Assembly: GCF_000308475.2 (NCBI RefSeq) | Contig: NZ_BAFT02000064.1 | Coordinates: forward strand, 1-57,176 | Source of the DNA: Nocardia brasiliensis NBRC 14402 | GTDB taxonomy: Bacteria > Actinomycetota > Actinomycetes > Mycobacteriales > Mycobacteriaceae | Reading direction: 5' to 3' | DNA: 57,176 nt | In this document: positions 43,301-52,015 of the stretch, in pieces | Numbering within the stretch: the stretch's first letter is position 1 | How the letters are laid out: every line of letters starts with the position of its first letter | Made by a program: the position numbers and the translations under genes | The notes under the pieces: model-generated | Databases searched by the model: none | Told to the model about the DNA's origin: nothing | Seen by the model: only the letters and a program-made list of their open reading frames with translations

Positions 43301-44053
43301 GTGCCCGGTAAACGAGACATCGCCACAAGACGCGAGCTGACCGACGCCCCCGTGCCGGGCGAGGCCCGCGGCACCACCGCGACCATCGCGCCGGTGCTCT
43401 CCTCGGTGGCGCAGGACTATTTGAAGGTGATCTGGACCGCGCAGGAATGGTCGCAGGAGAAGGTGTCGACCAAACTGCTCGCGGAACGGATCGGGGTCTC
43501 CGCGTCCACGGTGTCCGAGGCGGTGCGCAAACTCGCCGACCAAGGCTTGGTCGAGCACGCCCGCTACGGGTCGATCACGCTCACCGAGGGCGGTCGCCGC
43601 GCCGCCATCGCGATGGTGCGCCGGCACCGGCTGATCGAGACCTTCCTGGTCAACGAGCTCGGCTACGGCTGGGACGAGGTGCACGACGAGGCCGAGGTGC
43701 TCGAGCACGCGGTCTCCGAACTACTGGTGGCGCGCATCGACGCGAAACTCGGTTATCCCGACCGGGATCCGCACGGCGACCCCATCCCGTCGGTGGACGG
43801 CGCGGTCCCCACGCCGCCGGCGCGTCAGCTCAGCGACTTCCACGCGGGCGAGGCGGGCCGGGTCGCGCGCATCTCCGATTCGGATCCGGAGATGCTGCGC
43901 TATTTCGACTCCGTGGGCATCGCCCTGGACACCGCGATCACCGTGGTCGAACGCCGGGATTTCGCGGGCACAATCGCGATTCGCATCGGCGGCGGGGAAA
44001 TGCCCACCGACCTCGGCCGTCCCGCGGCCGAGGCCATCTGGTTGACCACCTGA
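43301..44053 (+). CDS. sirR: SirR/MntR-type (DtxR family) metal-dependent regulator
   Basis: About 250 residues from the GTG used. The HTH is SVAQDYLKVIWTAQEWSQEK then LLAERIGVSASTVSEAVRKL, the metal/dimer domain contains RRHRLIETFLVNELGYGWDE and DEAEVLEHAVSELLVARIDA with His/Glu ligands, and the C-terminal part resembles FeoA (AGRVARISDSDPEML). Mycobacterial SirR has the same position next to ribF. It likely controls Mn or Fe uptake. The first 35 residues are a variable tail, and the GTG choice is tentative. Confidence 0.9.
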   Translation: MPGKRDIATRRELTDAPVPGEARGTTATIAPVLSSVAQDYLKVIWTAQEWSQEKVSTKLLAERIGVSASTVSEAVRKLADQGLVEHARYGSITLTEGGRRAAIAMVRRHRLIETFLVNELGYGWDEVHDEAEVLEHAVSELLVARIDAKLGYPDRDPHGDPIPSVDGAVPTPPARQLSDFHAGEAGRVARISDSDPEMLRYFDSVGIALDTAITVVERRDFAGTIAIRIGGGEMPTDLGRPAAEAIWLTT

Positions 44054-44088
44054 GCAACGGAAAACCGTTGCGGGCCAACTGAACCCGC

Positions 44089-45165
44089 TCAGTACGGAGG
44101 GATGGCGACCAATTCGGCGGCGCGGTCCGCGACGGCGGCGGCGAGTTCCGTCGTGGTCGCGTCGCCGCCCAGGTCCGGCGTGCGCACTTCGCCTTTGCCG
44201 AGTACGTCGCACACCGCCCGGTCCACCGCGGCGGCCGCGGCGGTTTCGCCGAGATGGTCGAGCAGCATTGCGCCCGCGAGGATCTGGGCGATCGGATCGG
44301 CGATACCCTGGCCCGCGATATCGGGCGCGCTGCCGTGCACCGCCTCGAACATCGACGGTGCGGTGCGCTCGGGGTTGATATTGCCCGAGGGGGCGAGCCC
44401 GAGGCCGCCGGTCACGGCCGCGGCGAGGTCGGACAGGATGTCGCCGAACAGGTTCGAGCCCACGATCACGTCCAGCCGGTCCGGGTGCAGCACGATCTCC
44501 GCCGCGAGCGCGTCCACGTGCATCTGCCGGGTCTGCACATCGGGGTAGTCGGCGGCGATCCGTTCGAACACGCTGTCCCAGTACGGCATCGAGTGGATCA
44601 GGCCGTTCGATTTGGTGGCCGAGCACAGCCGGCCACCGCGTTCCCGAGCCCGCTCGAACGCGTACCGGATGATCCGTTCGCACCCGACCCGGGTGAACAC
44701 CGACTCCTGGAGCACGAATTCGTCCGCGCGGCCCGGATTGTGCGTGCCGCCGATCTCGGAGTATTCGCCCTCGGAGTTCTCCCGCACGATGAGGATGTCC
44801 AGATCCTCGGCGCTGCGCCCGCGCAGCGCCGACTCGGTGCCGGGCAGCAGCCGGACCGGGCGCAGATTGACGTACTGACCGAACGCACGGCGCAACGGAA
44901 TCAGCAGGCCCCACAGCGAAACATGGTCGGGCACACCGGGAAAACCGACCGCGCCGAGCAGAATCGCGTCGAAACCGGCGAGCAGCTCGGGACCGTCGGG
45001 CGGCATCATCCGGCCGGTGGTCAGATATTTCGCACAGGACCAATCGAATTCGGTCCACTCGAGGCCGGGCAGCACGGCGTCGAGCACCGAGACGGCGGCG
45101 GCGGTGACGTCCACGCCGATGCCGTCGCCGGGGATGGTCGCGATGCGGTACCTGGGCGCTGTCAC
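44089..45165 (-). CDS. Tartrate/D-malate dehydrogenase-like (isopropylmalate dehydrogenase family)
   Basis: A 358-residue beta-decarboxylating dehydrogenase. It begins RIATIPGDGIGVDVTAAAVS, has the substrate region YVNLRPVRLLPGTESALRGR and DILIVRENSEGEYSEIGGTH, the Lys/Asp metal ligands in KSNGLIHSMPYWDSVF and SNLFGDILSDLAAAVTGGLG, and NAD-binding EAVHGSAPDIAGQGIADPIA. The ENSEGEYSEIGG pattern points to tartrate or D-malate rather than isopropylmalate. The GTG start overlaps the upstream aldehyde dehydrogenase stop by four bases (GTGA). Last gene of the left arm of the catabolic island. Confidence 0.9.
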   Translation of the reverse strand: MTAPRYRIATIPGDGIGVDVTAAAVSVLDAVLPGLEWTEFDWSCAKYLTTGRMMPPDGPELLAGFDAILLGAVGFPGVPDHVSLWGLLIPLRRAFGQYVNLRPVRLLPGTESALRGRSAEDLDILIVRENSEGEYSEIGGTHNPGRADEFVLQESVFTRVGCERIIRYAFERARERGGRLCSATKSNGLIHSMPYWDSVFERIAADYPDVQTRQMHVDALAAEIVLHPDRLDVIVGSNLFGDILSDLAAAVTGGLGLAPSGNINPERTAPSMFEAVHGSAPDIAGQGIADPIAQILAGAMLLDHLGETAAAAAVDRAVCDVLGKGEVRTPDLGGDATTTELAAAVADRAAELVAIPPY

Positions 45166-46631
45166 AGTCGCACTCCGATGTATTTGGTCTCGAGGAATTC
45201 GTCGATGCCGATCATCCCGCCTTCGCGGCCGAGCCCGGATTCTTTGACGCCGCCGAACGGTGCGGCCGGGTTGGACACCACGCCCTGATTGAGCCCGACC
45301 ATGCCGGTTTCCAAGGCCTCGCACACCCGCAGGCCGCGGCGCAAATGCTCGGTGAAGACATAGCCGACCAGGCCGTAGGGCGTGTTGTTGGCGCGGGCGA
45401 CCACCTCGTCCTCGGTGTCGAAGGTCGTGATCGAGGCGACCGGACCGAAGATCTCGGTGTGGCACATCGCCGCATCGTCGGGCACGCCGACCAGCACCGT
45501 GGCCGGATAGAAGTTGCCGGGCCCGTCGAGCACGGTGCCGCCGGTGAGCACGCGGGCGCCGCGACGGCGCGCGTCGGCGACGAGTTCGGTGACCTTCGTG
45601 ACCGCGTCGGCGTCGATCAGCGGGCCGACGACAACCCCCGGCTCGGTGCCACGCCCCATCGGCAGGGCCGCCATCCGCTCGGCGAGCCGGGCGGCGAACT
45701 CGTCGACGACGCCGCGCTGCACGAAGATTCGGTTGGCCGCGGTGCAGGCCTGCCCGATATTGCGCATCTTGGCGGCGAGCGCGCCCTCGACGGCCTCGTC
45801 CAGGTCCGCGTCGTCGAACACGATGAACGCCGCGTTCCCGCCGAGCTCCATCGAGGTGCGCATGACCGTGCGCGCGCACTGTTCGAGCAGGCGTTTGCCG
45901 ACGGCGGTGGACCCGGTGAAGGACAGTTTGCGCGAGCGCTCGTCCGCGATCAGCGGCGTCATCAGCGCGCCCGGGTCGGCGGTGGACAGTACGTTGACGA
46001 CGCCGCGCGGCAGGCCGGCGCGATCGAGCAGATCGGCGAGCGCGAGCATCGACAACGGCGTCTGCTCAGCGGGTTTCACCACACAGGTACAGCCGGCGGC
46101 AAGTGCGGGCGCGATCTTGCGCGCGCCCATGGCCATCGGGAAGTTCCACGGCGTGATCAGCAGGCTGGGGCCCACCGGCTGCTTGGTCACCAAGAACCGC
46201 GAGCCGCCCGCGGGCGCGGGGAGGTAGCCACCGTCCGAACGGACGGCCTCCTCCGCGAACCAGCGGAAGAACTCTGCGGTATAAGCGATTTCGCCGCGGG
46301 CCTCGGCCAGCGGCTTGCCCATCTCCAGCGTCGTGATCAGCGCGAGCCGGTCGGTGTCGTCGAGCAGCGCGTGGTGCGAACGCATGAGCAGATCGGCGCG
46401 GGTTCGCGGCGGTGTCGCCGCCCAGGCCGCCTGGGCCCGGTGCGCCGCGGTCAACGCGTCGAGCCCGTCCTGCGGGCCCGCGTCGGCGACCGCGCACAAC
46501 ATGGCGCCGGTGGCCGGATCCAGCACGGGCAGTTCGGCATTCGTCGCGCACCACTGCCCGTCGATATACAAACCCGTTGGCACAGTGTCGATTACGGCCC
46601 GCTCCGCGGCGGACAAGGTCTCGGTGAGCAT
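45162..46631 (-). CDS. NAD(P)-dependent aldehyde dehydrogenase, succinate-semialdehyde type
   Basis: A 489-residue ALDH. Seen are LLITPWNFPMAMGARKIAPA, VVKPAEQTPLSMLALADLL, the coenzyme loop KLSFTGSTAVGKRLLEQCAR, the general-base Glu in RTSMELGGNAAFIVFDDADL, and the nucleophile Cys in NIGQACTAANRIFVQ. The overall pattern is that of GabD-like succinate-semialdehyde dehydrogenases. It lies divergent from the class III aminotransferase, and shares the operator region. The pairing is as in GABA-type pathways, but the true aldehyde is unknown. Confidence 0.92.
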   Translation of the reverse strand: MLTETLSAAERAVIDTVPTGLYIDGQWCATNAELPVLDPATGAMLCAVADAGPQDGLDALTAAHRAQAAWAATPPRTRADLLMRSHHALLDDTDRLALITTLEMGKPLAEARGEIAYTAEFFRWFAEEAVRSDGGYLPAPAGGSRFLVTKQPVGPSLLITPWNFPMAMGARKIAPALAAGCTCVVKPAEQTPLSMLALADLLDRAGLPRGVVNVLSTADPGALMTPLIADERSRKLSFTGSTAVGKRLLEQCARTVMRTSMELGGNAAFIVFDDADLDEAVEGALAAKMRNIGQACTAANRIFVQRGVVDEFAARLAERMAALPMGRGTEPGVVVGPLIDADAVTKVTELVADARRRGARVLTGGTVLDGPGNFYPATVLVGVPDDAAMCHTEIFGPVASITTFDTEDEVVARANNTPYGLVGYVFTEHLRRGLRVCEALETGMVGLNQGVVSNPAAPFGGVKESGLGREGGMIGIDEFLETKYIGVRL

Positions 46632-46705
46632 CGGCGCCGGACTCCTTTCGCTGCCAGGAGGCAGCCGCAGGCTATTGCTGCGACCTCCCCCGCCATGTTA
46701 TGCAT

Positions 46706-46717
46706 ATTGTCAACAAT
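46706..46717. promoter_or_regulatory. Palindromic operator ATTGT-CA-ACAAT (copy 1)
   Basis: The sequence ATTGTCAACAATCCGA occurs here, in the 145-base gap between the divergent aldehyde dehydrogenase and aminotransferase genes. The first 12 bases are a palindrome with a two-base centre. A further ACAAT lies 15 bases downstream. The identical 16-mer is found at 51202, in the other divergent promoter of the island. It fits a GntR-type operator; the regulator at 52734 is the natural candidate. Confidence 0.65.
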
Positions 46718-46776
46718 CCGACAATAGACAATCTCCGGATGTTGCGATCGCACCACTGCCCGGGAGGCGGCTCACC

Positions 46777-48018
46777 ATGACCGAACTTTCGCCCGTTCTG
46801 CGCCAGGCCACACCGGTGACCGTCGATCACGGCACCGGCTGCTACCTGTACGGCACCGACGGACGCCGCTACCTCGACTTCACCGCCGGCATCGGCGTCA
46901 CGAGCACCGGCCACTGCCACCCGCACGTGGTCGCGGCGGCCCAGGCCCAGGTCGGCAGCCTGATCCACGGCCAATACACCACCGTCATGCACCGGCCGAT
47001 GCTGCAGCTCATCGAGCGTCTCGGCACCGTCCTGCCGCCGGACCTGGACACGCTGTTCTTCGCCAACTCCGGCAGCGAGGCGATCGAAGCCGCGCTGCGG
47101 CTGGCGCGTCAGGCGACCGGACGGCCGAATGTGGTGGTCTTTCACGGCGGTTTCCACGGTCGCACCGTCGCGGCGGCCACCATGACCACGTCGGGTACCC
47201 GATTCTCCGCAGGTTTCAGCCCGCTCATGTCCGGCGTGCACGTGGCGCCCTTCCCGACGGCGTTCCGCTACGGCTGGACCGAGCAGGAGGCGACCGCGTT
47301 CGCGCTGCGCGAGCTCGACTATCTGTTCGCCACGCTCACCTCGCCCGCGGAGACCGCCGCGTTCGTGGTCGAGCCGATGCTCGGCGAGGGCGGCTACATC
47401 CCCGGCAACACCGCCTTCTTCCGCGGCCTGCGCGAACGCGCCGACCGGCACGGCATTCTGCTCGTGCTCGATGAGATCCAGACCGGGTTCGGGCGCACCG
47501 GAAAGTTCTTCGGGCACCAGCATTTCGACGTGCGACCCGACATCATCACCATCGCGAAGGGGCTCGCCAGCGGCTTCCCGCTCTCGGGTATCGCGGCCTC
47601 GCGCGAGTTGATGGCCAAGGCCTGGCCGGGGTCGCAGGGCGGCACCTACGGCGGCAACGCCGTGGCCTGCGCGGCCGCGGTGGCGACCCTGGAGGTCATC
47701 GAATCCGAGCACCTGGTGGACAACGCCGCCGCCCGTGGCGCGCAACTGCTCGACGGGCTGCGCGCGAGCGCCACCAAGGCGATCGGTGACGTGCGCGGCC
47801 TCGGCCTGCTGGCCGGAGCCGAATTCACCACCGCGACAGGCGAACCCGATACCGAGACGGCAAGCGCGGCACAGCGGCTCGCGGTCGAGAAGGGACTGCT
47901 GCTGCTCACCTGCGGCGCGCACATGAACGTGGTGCGGATGATCCCCCCGCTGATCGTCACCGCGAGCCAGATCGATGACGCGCTCGCGATCTGGACCGAG
48001 GTACTGGCCGAACTCTGA
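46777..48018 (+). CDS. Class III PLP aminotransferase (4-aminobutyrate/omega-amino acid type)
   Basis: A 413-residue fold-type I transaminase. It shows GTDGRRYLDFTAGIGVTSTG, HPHVVAAAQAQVGSLIHGQ, NSGSEAIEAALRLARQATGR, VFHGGFHGRTVAAATMTTSG, the Asp of LLVLDEIQTGFGRTGKFFGH, and the PLP-lysine in DIITIAKGLASGFPLSGIAA. It would transfer the amino group of an omega-amino acid to a 2-oxo acid, giving the aldehyde for the divergent dehydrogenase. A GGGAGG ribosome site is close upstream. Confidence 0.93.
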   Translation: MTELSPVLRQATPVTVDHGTGCYLYGTDGRRYLDFTAGIGVTSTGHCHPHVVAAAQAQVGSLIHGQYTTVMHRPMLQLIERLGTVLPPDLDTLFFANSGSEAIEAALRLARQATGRPNVVVFHGGFHGRTVAAATMTTSGTRFSAGFSPLMSGVHVAPFPTAFRYGWTEQEATAFALRELDYLFATLTSPAETAAFVVEPMLGEGGYIPGNTAFFRGLRERADRHGILLVLDEIQTGFGRTGKFFGHQHFDVRPDIITIAKGLASGFPLSGIAASRELMAKAWPGSQGGTYGGNAVACAAAVATLEVIESEHLVDNAAARGAQLLDGLRASATKAIGDVRGLGLLAGAEFTTATGEPDTETASAAQRLAVEKGLLLLTCGAHMNVVRMIPPLIVTASQIDDALAIWTEVLAEL

Positions 48019-48132
48019 GCTGGTCGCCACAGCGCGTGCGCCCGGCCTACCGCGGCGATAGCCTCGGATCAGCCGAACAGACGCCCTGTGAGTCCGCACA
48101 TCGATCCGCGCGACAACAGAAAGCAGACAGCA

Positions 48133-48627
48133 ATGGCTCGCTTCATCACCATCACCCTGACCAAGGCCGCCGTCACCTGCCGCGCCCGGCTGCTCGACGC
48201 CGAGGCGCCGCACACCTGCGCCGCCGTGTGGGACGCGCTCCCGCAGGAGGGTGACGCCTTCCACGCCAAGTACGCCCGCAACGAGGTCTACACCCTGGTC
48301 CCCCGGATCGGCGCGGCCCCGCATCGGGAGAACCCGACGGTCACGCCGATCCCGGGCGATGTCTGCCTGTTCGATTTCGAGGCCTGGGAGATCGGCAACC
48401 CGGCCTACGGCTACGAGCCGGGCTCCACCGCGCACCACGACCAGGGCGCGACCGATCTGGCGATCTTCTACGGCCGCAACAACTTGCTCATCAACGGCGA
48501 CATGGGCTGGGTGCCCGGCAACGTCTTCGCCACGATCGAAGAGGGCCTGGCCGATATCGCCGCCGCCTGCAACGACCTGTGGCTGCACGGCGTCTCCGGC
48601 GAAACCCTGGCCTTCGCCCGCGCCTGA
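48133..48627 (+). CDS. DUF3830 family protein
   Basis: A 164-residue protein. It opens MARFITITLTKAAVTCRARL, then TCAAVWDALPQEGDAFHAKY with the family's Ala-Val-Trp region, LFDFEAWEIGNPAYGYEP, and IFYGRNNLLINGDMGWVPGN near the end. DUF3830 has a cyclophilin-like barrel and occurs next to Asp/Glu-racemase-type and amidase genes in other bacteria as I recall. Function not known. It follows the aminotransferase after about 115 bases and ends in a strong hairpin. Confidence 0.88.
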   Translation: MARFITITLTKAAVTCRARLLDAEAPHTCAAVWDALPQEGDAFHAKYARNEVYTLVPRIGAAPHRENPTVTPIPGDVCLFDFEAWEIGNPAYGYEPGSTAHHDQGATDLAIFYGRNNLLINGDMGWVPGNVFATIEEGLADIAAACNDLWLHGVSGETLAFARA

Positions 48628-48682
48628 CCCCCGCACGCGAATTCGCTGCCCGCGCACGGAATGTGCGCGGGGGCAGCAGAGG

Positions 48683-48718
48683 TGCGCGTCGGCCGCCACG
48701 GCGGCCGACGCGCATTTT
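48683..48718 (+). terminator. Terminator after the DUF3830 gene
   Basis: A 15-bp perfect stem (TGCGCGTCGGCCGCC with its complement, two-base loop) followed by TTTT. It ends the rightward aminotransferase-DUF3830 transcript. Its T-run touches the stop codon of the convergent amidase gene. Confidence 0.85.
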
Positions 48719-50118
48719 CACTGTGCCAGAACGTGTTCGGCGTAGCGGGCGACGGCGAGCACCAGGTCGTCGGAGTGGCGCGGGCCGACGATCTGGAGCC
48801 CCACCGGCAGTCCGGCCGCGGTGGTGCCGACCGGGATGCTGATCGCGGGCTGCTGAGTCATGTTGAACGGGTAGGTGAACGGCGTCCACTGCGGCCAGCT
48901 CGTCAGGCCGCTGCCCGGCGGCACATCGTGGCCCGCCGCGAACGCGGTGATCGGCATGGTCGGGGTGATCAGCACATCGTGGGCGGTGTGGAAGGCGCCC
49001 ATCGTGATGCCGAGCTGCGCCGCTTCGTTGCGCGCGTCGAGATACTCGACGGCGCGCACCGCATTCCCTTGATCCCAGACCGCGCCCAGCGCCGGATCGA
49101 CCCGCTCGCGGGACCCCGCGGGGAATTTCGACAGCATGGTGGCGGCACCCGCCGCCCACAGCAGCTCGAACGCCTCGCGCGGATCGGCGAAGCCGGGATC
49201 GGCTGTGGCAACCCGCAATTCGGCCTCGCCGAGTTTGCGGACCGCGGCATCGACGAGGGCGGCCACCTCGGGATCGACCTTCGCATAACCCAGGGTCGGC
49301 GAATAGGCGACGGTGAGTCCGCGCACGTCACGCACCACCTGGCCGCGGAAGGTCGTCAGGGGCGGCGCGAGGCTCGTCGGGTCGCGCGGATCGGGCAGCG
49401 AGAGGATGTCCATCAGCAGCGCCGCGTCCTCGACCGTGCGGGTCATCGGGCCCGCGTGCGCCAGCGGACCGAACGGGCTCGCCGGATACAGCGGAATCCG
49501 CCCGTGCGTCGGCTTGAAACCGACGATGCCGCAGAACGCCGCCGGGATGCGAATGCTGCCGCCGCCGTCGGTGCCGACCGAAACCGGCCCCATGCCACCC
49601 GCGACCGCCGCCGCGCTGCCGCCGGACGAGCCGCCCGCCGTCGTCGCCGGATCCACCGGATTGCGGGTGATCCCGGTCAGCGGGCTGTCCGTGACCGCCT
49701 TCCAAGCGATTTCGGGCGTCGTGGTCTTGCCGAGGAAGACCATGCCGTCCTCGCGCAGCCGCGCCGCCACCGGGCTGTCCACCGTCCACGGACCCGCTGG
49801 GTCGACCGACGTGGAGCCGCGACGCGTCGGCCAGCCCTCGGTGAGGAAGATGTCCTTGATCGAGATGGGCACACCGTCGAGCAGCCCGCGCGCGTGCCCG
49901 GAATGCCAGCGCGCCTCGGAGTCCTTGGCCTGCACCAGCGCCCGATCGGGATCGACCAGGCAGTACGCGTTCACCGCCGGATCGTCGGCGGCGATGGCGG
50001 CCAGCACCGCCTCGGTCGCCTCGACCGGTGAAAGCGCGCCCGCGGCATAGGCCGAAACCAGCTGGACGGCGGTCATCGCCGCGGGCTCGGTCGGAATATT
50101 GATATCGGGGTAACTCAT
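48718..50118 (-). CDS. Amidase (amidase signature family)
   Basis: A 466-residue amidase-signature enzyme. The Ser-cisSer-Lys triad is in place: Lys in LLDGVPISIKDIFLTEGWPT near residue 84, and the serines in AGGSSGGSAAAVAGGMGPVS and VGTDGGGSIRIPAAFCG. It hydrolyses a carboxamide with ammonia release. Its start codon overlaps the stop of a 26-codon ORF in ATGA form, and D-2-hydroxyacid dehydrogenase lies upstream, so this is the left-going second arm of the island. Substrate unknown. Confidence 0.93.
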   Translation of the reverse strand: MSYPDINIPTEPAAMTAVQLVSAYAAGALSPVEATEAVLAAIAADDPAVNAYCLVDPDRALVQAKDSEARWHSGHARGLLDGVPISIKDIFLTEGWPTRRGSTSVDPAGPWTVDSPVAARLREDGMVFLGKTTTPEIAWKAVTDSPLTGITRNPVDPATTAGGSSGGSAAAVAGGMGPVSVGTDGGGSIRIPAAFCGIVGFKPTHGRIPLYPASPFGPLAHAGPMTRTVEDAALLMDILSLPDPRDPTSLAPPLTTFRGQVVRDVRGLTVAYSPTLGYAKVDPEVAALVDAAVRKLGEAELRVATADPGFADPREAFELLWAAGAATMLSKFPAGSRERVDPALGAVWDQGNAVRAVEYLDARNEAAQLGITMGAFHTAHDVLITPTMPITAFAAGHDVPPGSGLTSWPQWTPFTYPFNMTQQPAISIPVGTTAAGLPVGLQIVGPRHSDDLVLAVARYAEHVLAQ

Positions 50119-50195
50119 GGCTGCACCTCGCGGGCGCTCGGTTCCGCCATGCCTACGGCGCGCTGGCACATGATTCGCTCACGGTGTTCGCTCAT
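50115..50195 (-). CDS. Short ORF of 26 codons coupled to the amidase
   Basis: It begins MSEHRERIMCQRAVGM and ends in a Val-Gln-Pro tail. A strong GAAGGAG ribosome site lies eight bases before its ATG, better than any site in front of the amidase itself. Its TGA overlaps the amidase ATG by four bases. It starts 13 bases after the stop of the D-2-hydroxyacid dehydrogenase. It may be a small protein or a translational coupling leader; I know no homologue. Confidence 0.5.
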   Translation of the reverse strand: MSEHRERIMCQRAVGMAEPSAREVQP

Positions 50196-50208
50196 TTTCA
50201 GGGCTCCT

Positions 50209-51174
50209 TCAGCCGGGCACGTACCCCAGCTCTTTGTCGACCACGTTGCGCAGGGGCCGACCGGCGATCCAGTTGTCGAAGTTCTCGGCGAACACGGAGA
50301 CGATCTCGGTCCGCCAGCCGATGAAGTCGCCCGAATTGTGCGGTGTGATCGACACGTTCGGCAGATCCCACAGCGGGTGGTCGGGGGGCAGCGGCTCGGG
50401 CGCGACCACATCGAGCGCCGCCCCGGCGATCGACCCGGCGCCGAGGGCGGCCACCAGATCGTCGGTAACTACGAGTTCCCCGCGGCCCACGTTGACAAAC
50501 CTCGCATGCGGTTTCATCGCGGCGAATTCCCTCGAGCCGAACATGTTCCGGGTCTGTGGGGTCAGCGGTGCGATCGCCACCACATAGTCGGCCGCCGGTA
50601 ACTCGGCGTGCAGGTCCGTGCTCACCGCGCCGAAATCCGGGTCGTCCGGGCGCATTCGCCGGCCCACCGCCCGGATGTTCATCCCGGCCGCGCGCAGCAG
50701 TCGCGCGATGGCGCGGCCGATCGAACCGGTGCCGACGATCAGCACGGTGGCGCCTGCTATCCGTTCGTTCTCGCGATGTGCCCAGTCGTGGCGCAGCTGC
50801 CTGCGCAACGCTCCGGGCAGGTCCTTGGCGAACCCGAGGATCTGCCCGAGCACGTATTCCGCGATGGCCGTGTCGAACAGGCCGCGCGTATTGGTCACCA
50901 CGACGTCGCTGGCCCGCAGTTCCGGGAACATCGCCGGGTCCACCCCGGTCGAGCCCATGTGCAACCATCGCAGCCGGTCGGCCGCGGGCCACGCGCCGGG
51001 CAGGGCGCGGGTCAGGAAGTCGTAGACGAACAGCACGTCGGCACCGCGCAGCGCGGTCGCGAGACCGGCTGCCTCGGTATAGCGCACCGTGGCGCGAGCC
51101 GATACGGCGGCCATCAGATCCGCCTCGGGCACGCGGTCACTGTGCAGGACGGTGACAATGGGGCCCGTTTCCAC
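50209..51174 (-). CDS. D-2-hydroxyacid dehydrogenase
   Basis: A 321-residue NAD(P)-dependent dehydrogenase. Nucleotide site: GATVLIVGTGSIGRAIARLL. Catalytic residues lie in ARFVNVGRGELVVTDDLVAA (Arg), ALDVVAPEPLPPDHPLWDLP (Glu) and NVSITPHNSGDFIG (His). The APEPLP-x-DHPLW block is typical of the family. It probably reduces or oxidises a 2-oxo/2-hydroxy acid intermediate of the island. It is divergent from the first maleate-isomerase-like gene, and the shared GntR-type operator copy 2 lies between them. Confidence 0.92.
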   Translation of the reverse strand: METGPIVTVLHSDRVPEADLMAAVSARATVRYTEAAGLATALRGADVLFVYDFLTRALPGAWPAADRLRWLHMGSTGVDPAMFPELRASDVVVTNTRGLFDTAIAEYVLGQILGFAKDLPGALRRQLRHDWAHRENERIAGATVLIVGTGSIGRAIARLLRAAGMNIRAVGRRMRPDDPDFGAVSTDLHAELPAADYVVAIAPLTPQTRNMFGSREFAAMKPHARFVNVGRGELVVTDDLVAALGAGSIAGAALDVVAPEPLPPDHPLWDLPNVSITPHNSGDFIGWRTEIVSVFAENFDNWIAGRPLRNVVDKELGYVPG

Positions 51175-51200
51175 ATTGACACACTAAGATCGCATCGTAT

Positions 51201-51214
51201 GATTGTCAACAATC
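51201..51214. promoter_or_regulatory. Palindromic operator GATTGT-CA-ACAATC (copy 2)
   Basis: A 14-bp perfect palindrome with a two-base centre, lying in the 85-base divergent promoter of the D-2-hydroxyacid dehydrogenase and the maleate-isomerase-like gene. ATTGTCAACAATCCGA is identical to the sequence at 46706. The site would let the GntR protein at 52734, the third gene of the rightward unit, control both arms and itself. Confidence 0.65.
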
Positions 51215-51259
51215 CGATCGCGTTCGGAGGTCTACCCAGCTGAGTGCGAGAGGGGCCGT

Positions 51260-52000
51260 ATGGAACTCAGCTTCCCGGATATCGAGGGCCCGGTCGCACA
51301 GCGGGGCATCGGTATCATCGCGCCGTTCGACCTCGCGCTCGAGCGCGAGCTCTGGCGCTGGGCACCGATGGAGGTGAGCCTGCATCTGGCCCGCACCCCG
51401 TACGAACCCGTCCCCGTCTCCTTGGCGATGGCCGAACTCGTCTCGAACCCGGCGCATCTGACCACCGCGACCCGCGACGTGCTGCACGTCGAGCCGGAAG
51501 TGGTGGCGTACCTGTGCACCTCGGGCAGTTTCATCAAGGGACTCGAGTACGAACGATCCCTACGGGAAACCATCTGCGCCGCAGGCGCATTGGATGCGGT
51601 GACCACCTCGGGCGCGCTGCTCGAGGCGATCCGGCACCTCGACATCACGCGGCTGTCGGTGCTGACGCCGTACGACGAGGTGCTGACCGGCAAACTGCAC
51701 GAGTTCCTCGGCGAGGCCGGGTGCACCGTCATCCGCTCCGACCATCTCGGCCTGGGCGGCGGCATCTGGAAGGTCAACTACCGCACCATCGCCGAACGCA
51801 TCGTCGGCGCGAACGACCCGCAGGCTCAGGCGATCTTCGTCAGCTGCACCAACCTGCCCACCTACGACGTGATCGAGCCGCTGGAACAGGCCCTCGGCAA
51901 ACCCGTCCTCACCGCCAACCAGCTCACCATGTGGGCCTGCCTCGGCCGGATGAAGCTGCCGATGATGGGCCCGGGCAAATGGCTACTGAACGTCTTCTGA
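51260..52000 (+). CDS. Maleate isomerase / arylmalonate decarboxylase-like (Asp/Glu racemase superfamily)
   Basis: A 246-residue protein with both catalytic cysteines of maleate cis-trans isomerase: the first in EVVAYLCTSGSFIKGLEYER near residue 76 and the second in AQAIFVSCTNLPTYDVIEPL near residue 195. These match in position and neighbourhood the Cys76/Cys194 pair of the characterised Nocardia farcinica enzyme, which turns maleate into fumarate. The second half repeats the fold, ending KPVLTANQLTMWACLGRMKL. First gene of the rightward transcript, upstream of its own paralogue and the GntR gene. Confidence 0.88.
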   Translation: MELSFPDIEGPVAQRGIGIIAPFDLALERELWRWAPMEVSLHLARTPYEPVPVSLAMAELVSNPAHLTTATRDVLHVEPEVVAYLCTSGSFIKGLEYERSLRETICAAGALDAVTTSGALLEAIRHLDITRLSVLTPYDEVLTGKLHEFLGEAGCTVIRSDHLGLGGGIWKVNYRTIAERIVGANDPQAQAIFVSCTNLPTYDVIEPLEQALGKPVLTANQLTMWACLGRMKLPMMGPGKWLLNVF

Positions 52001-52015
52001 TCGGGAGCACAGCAC

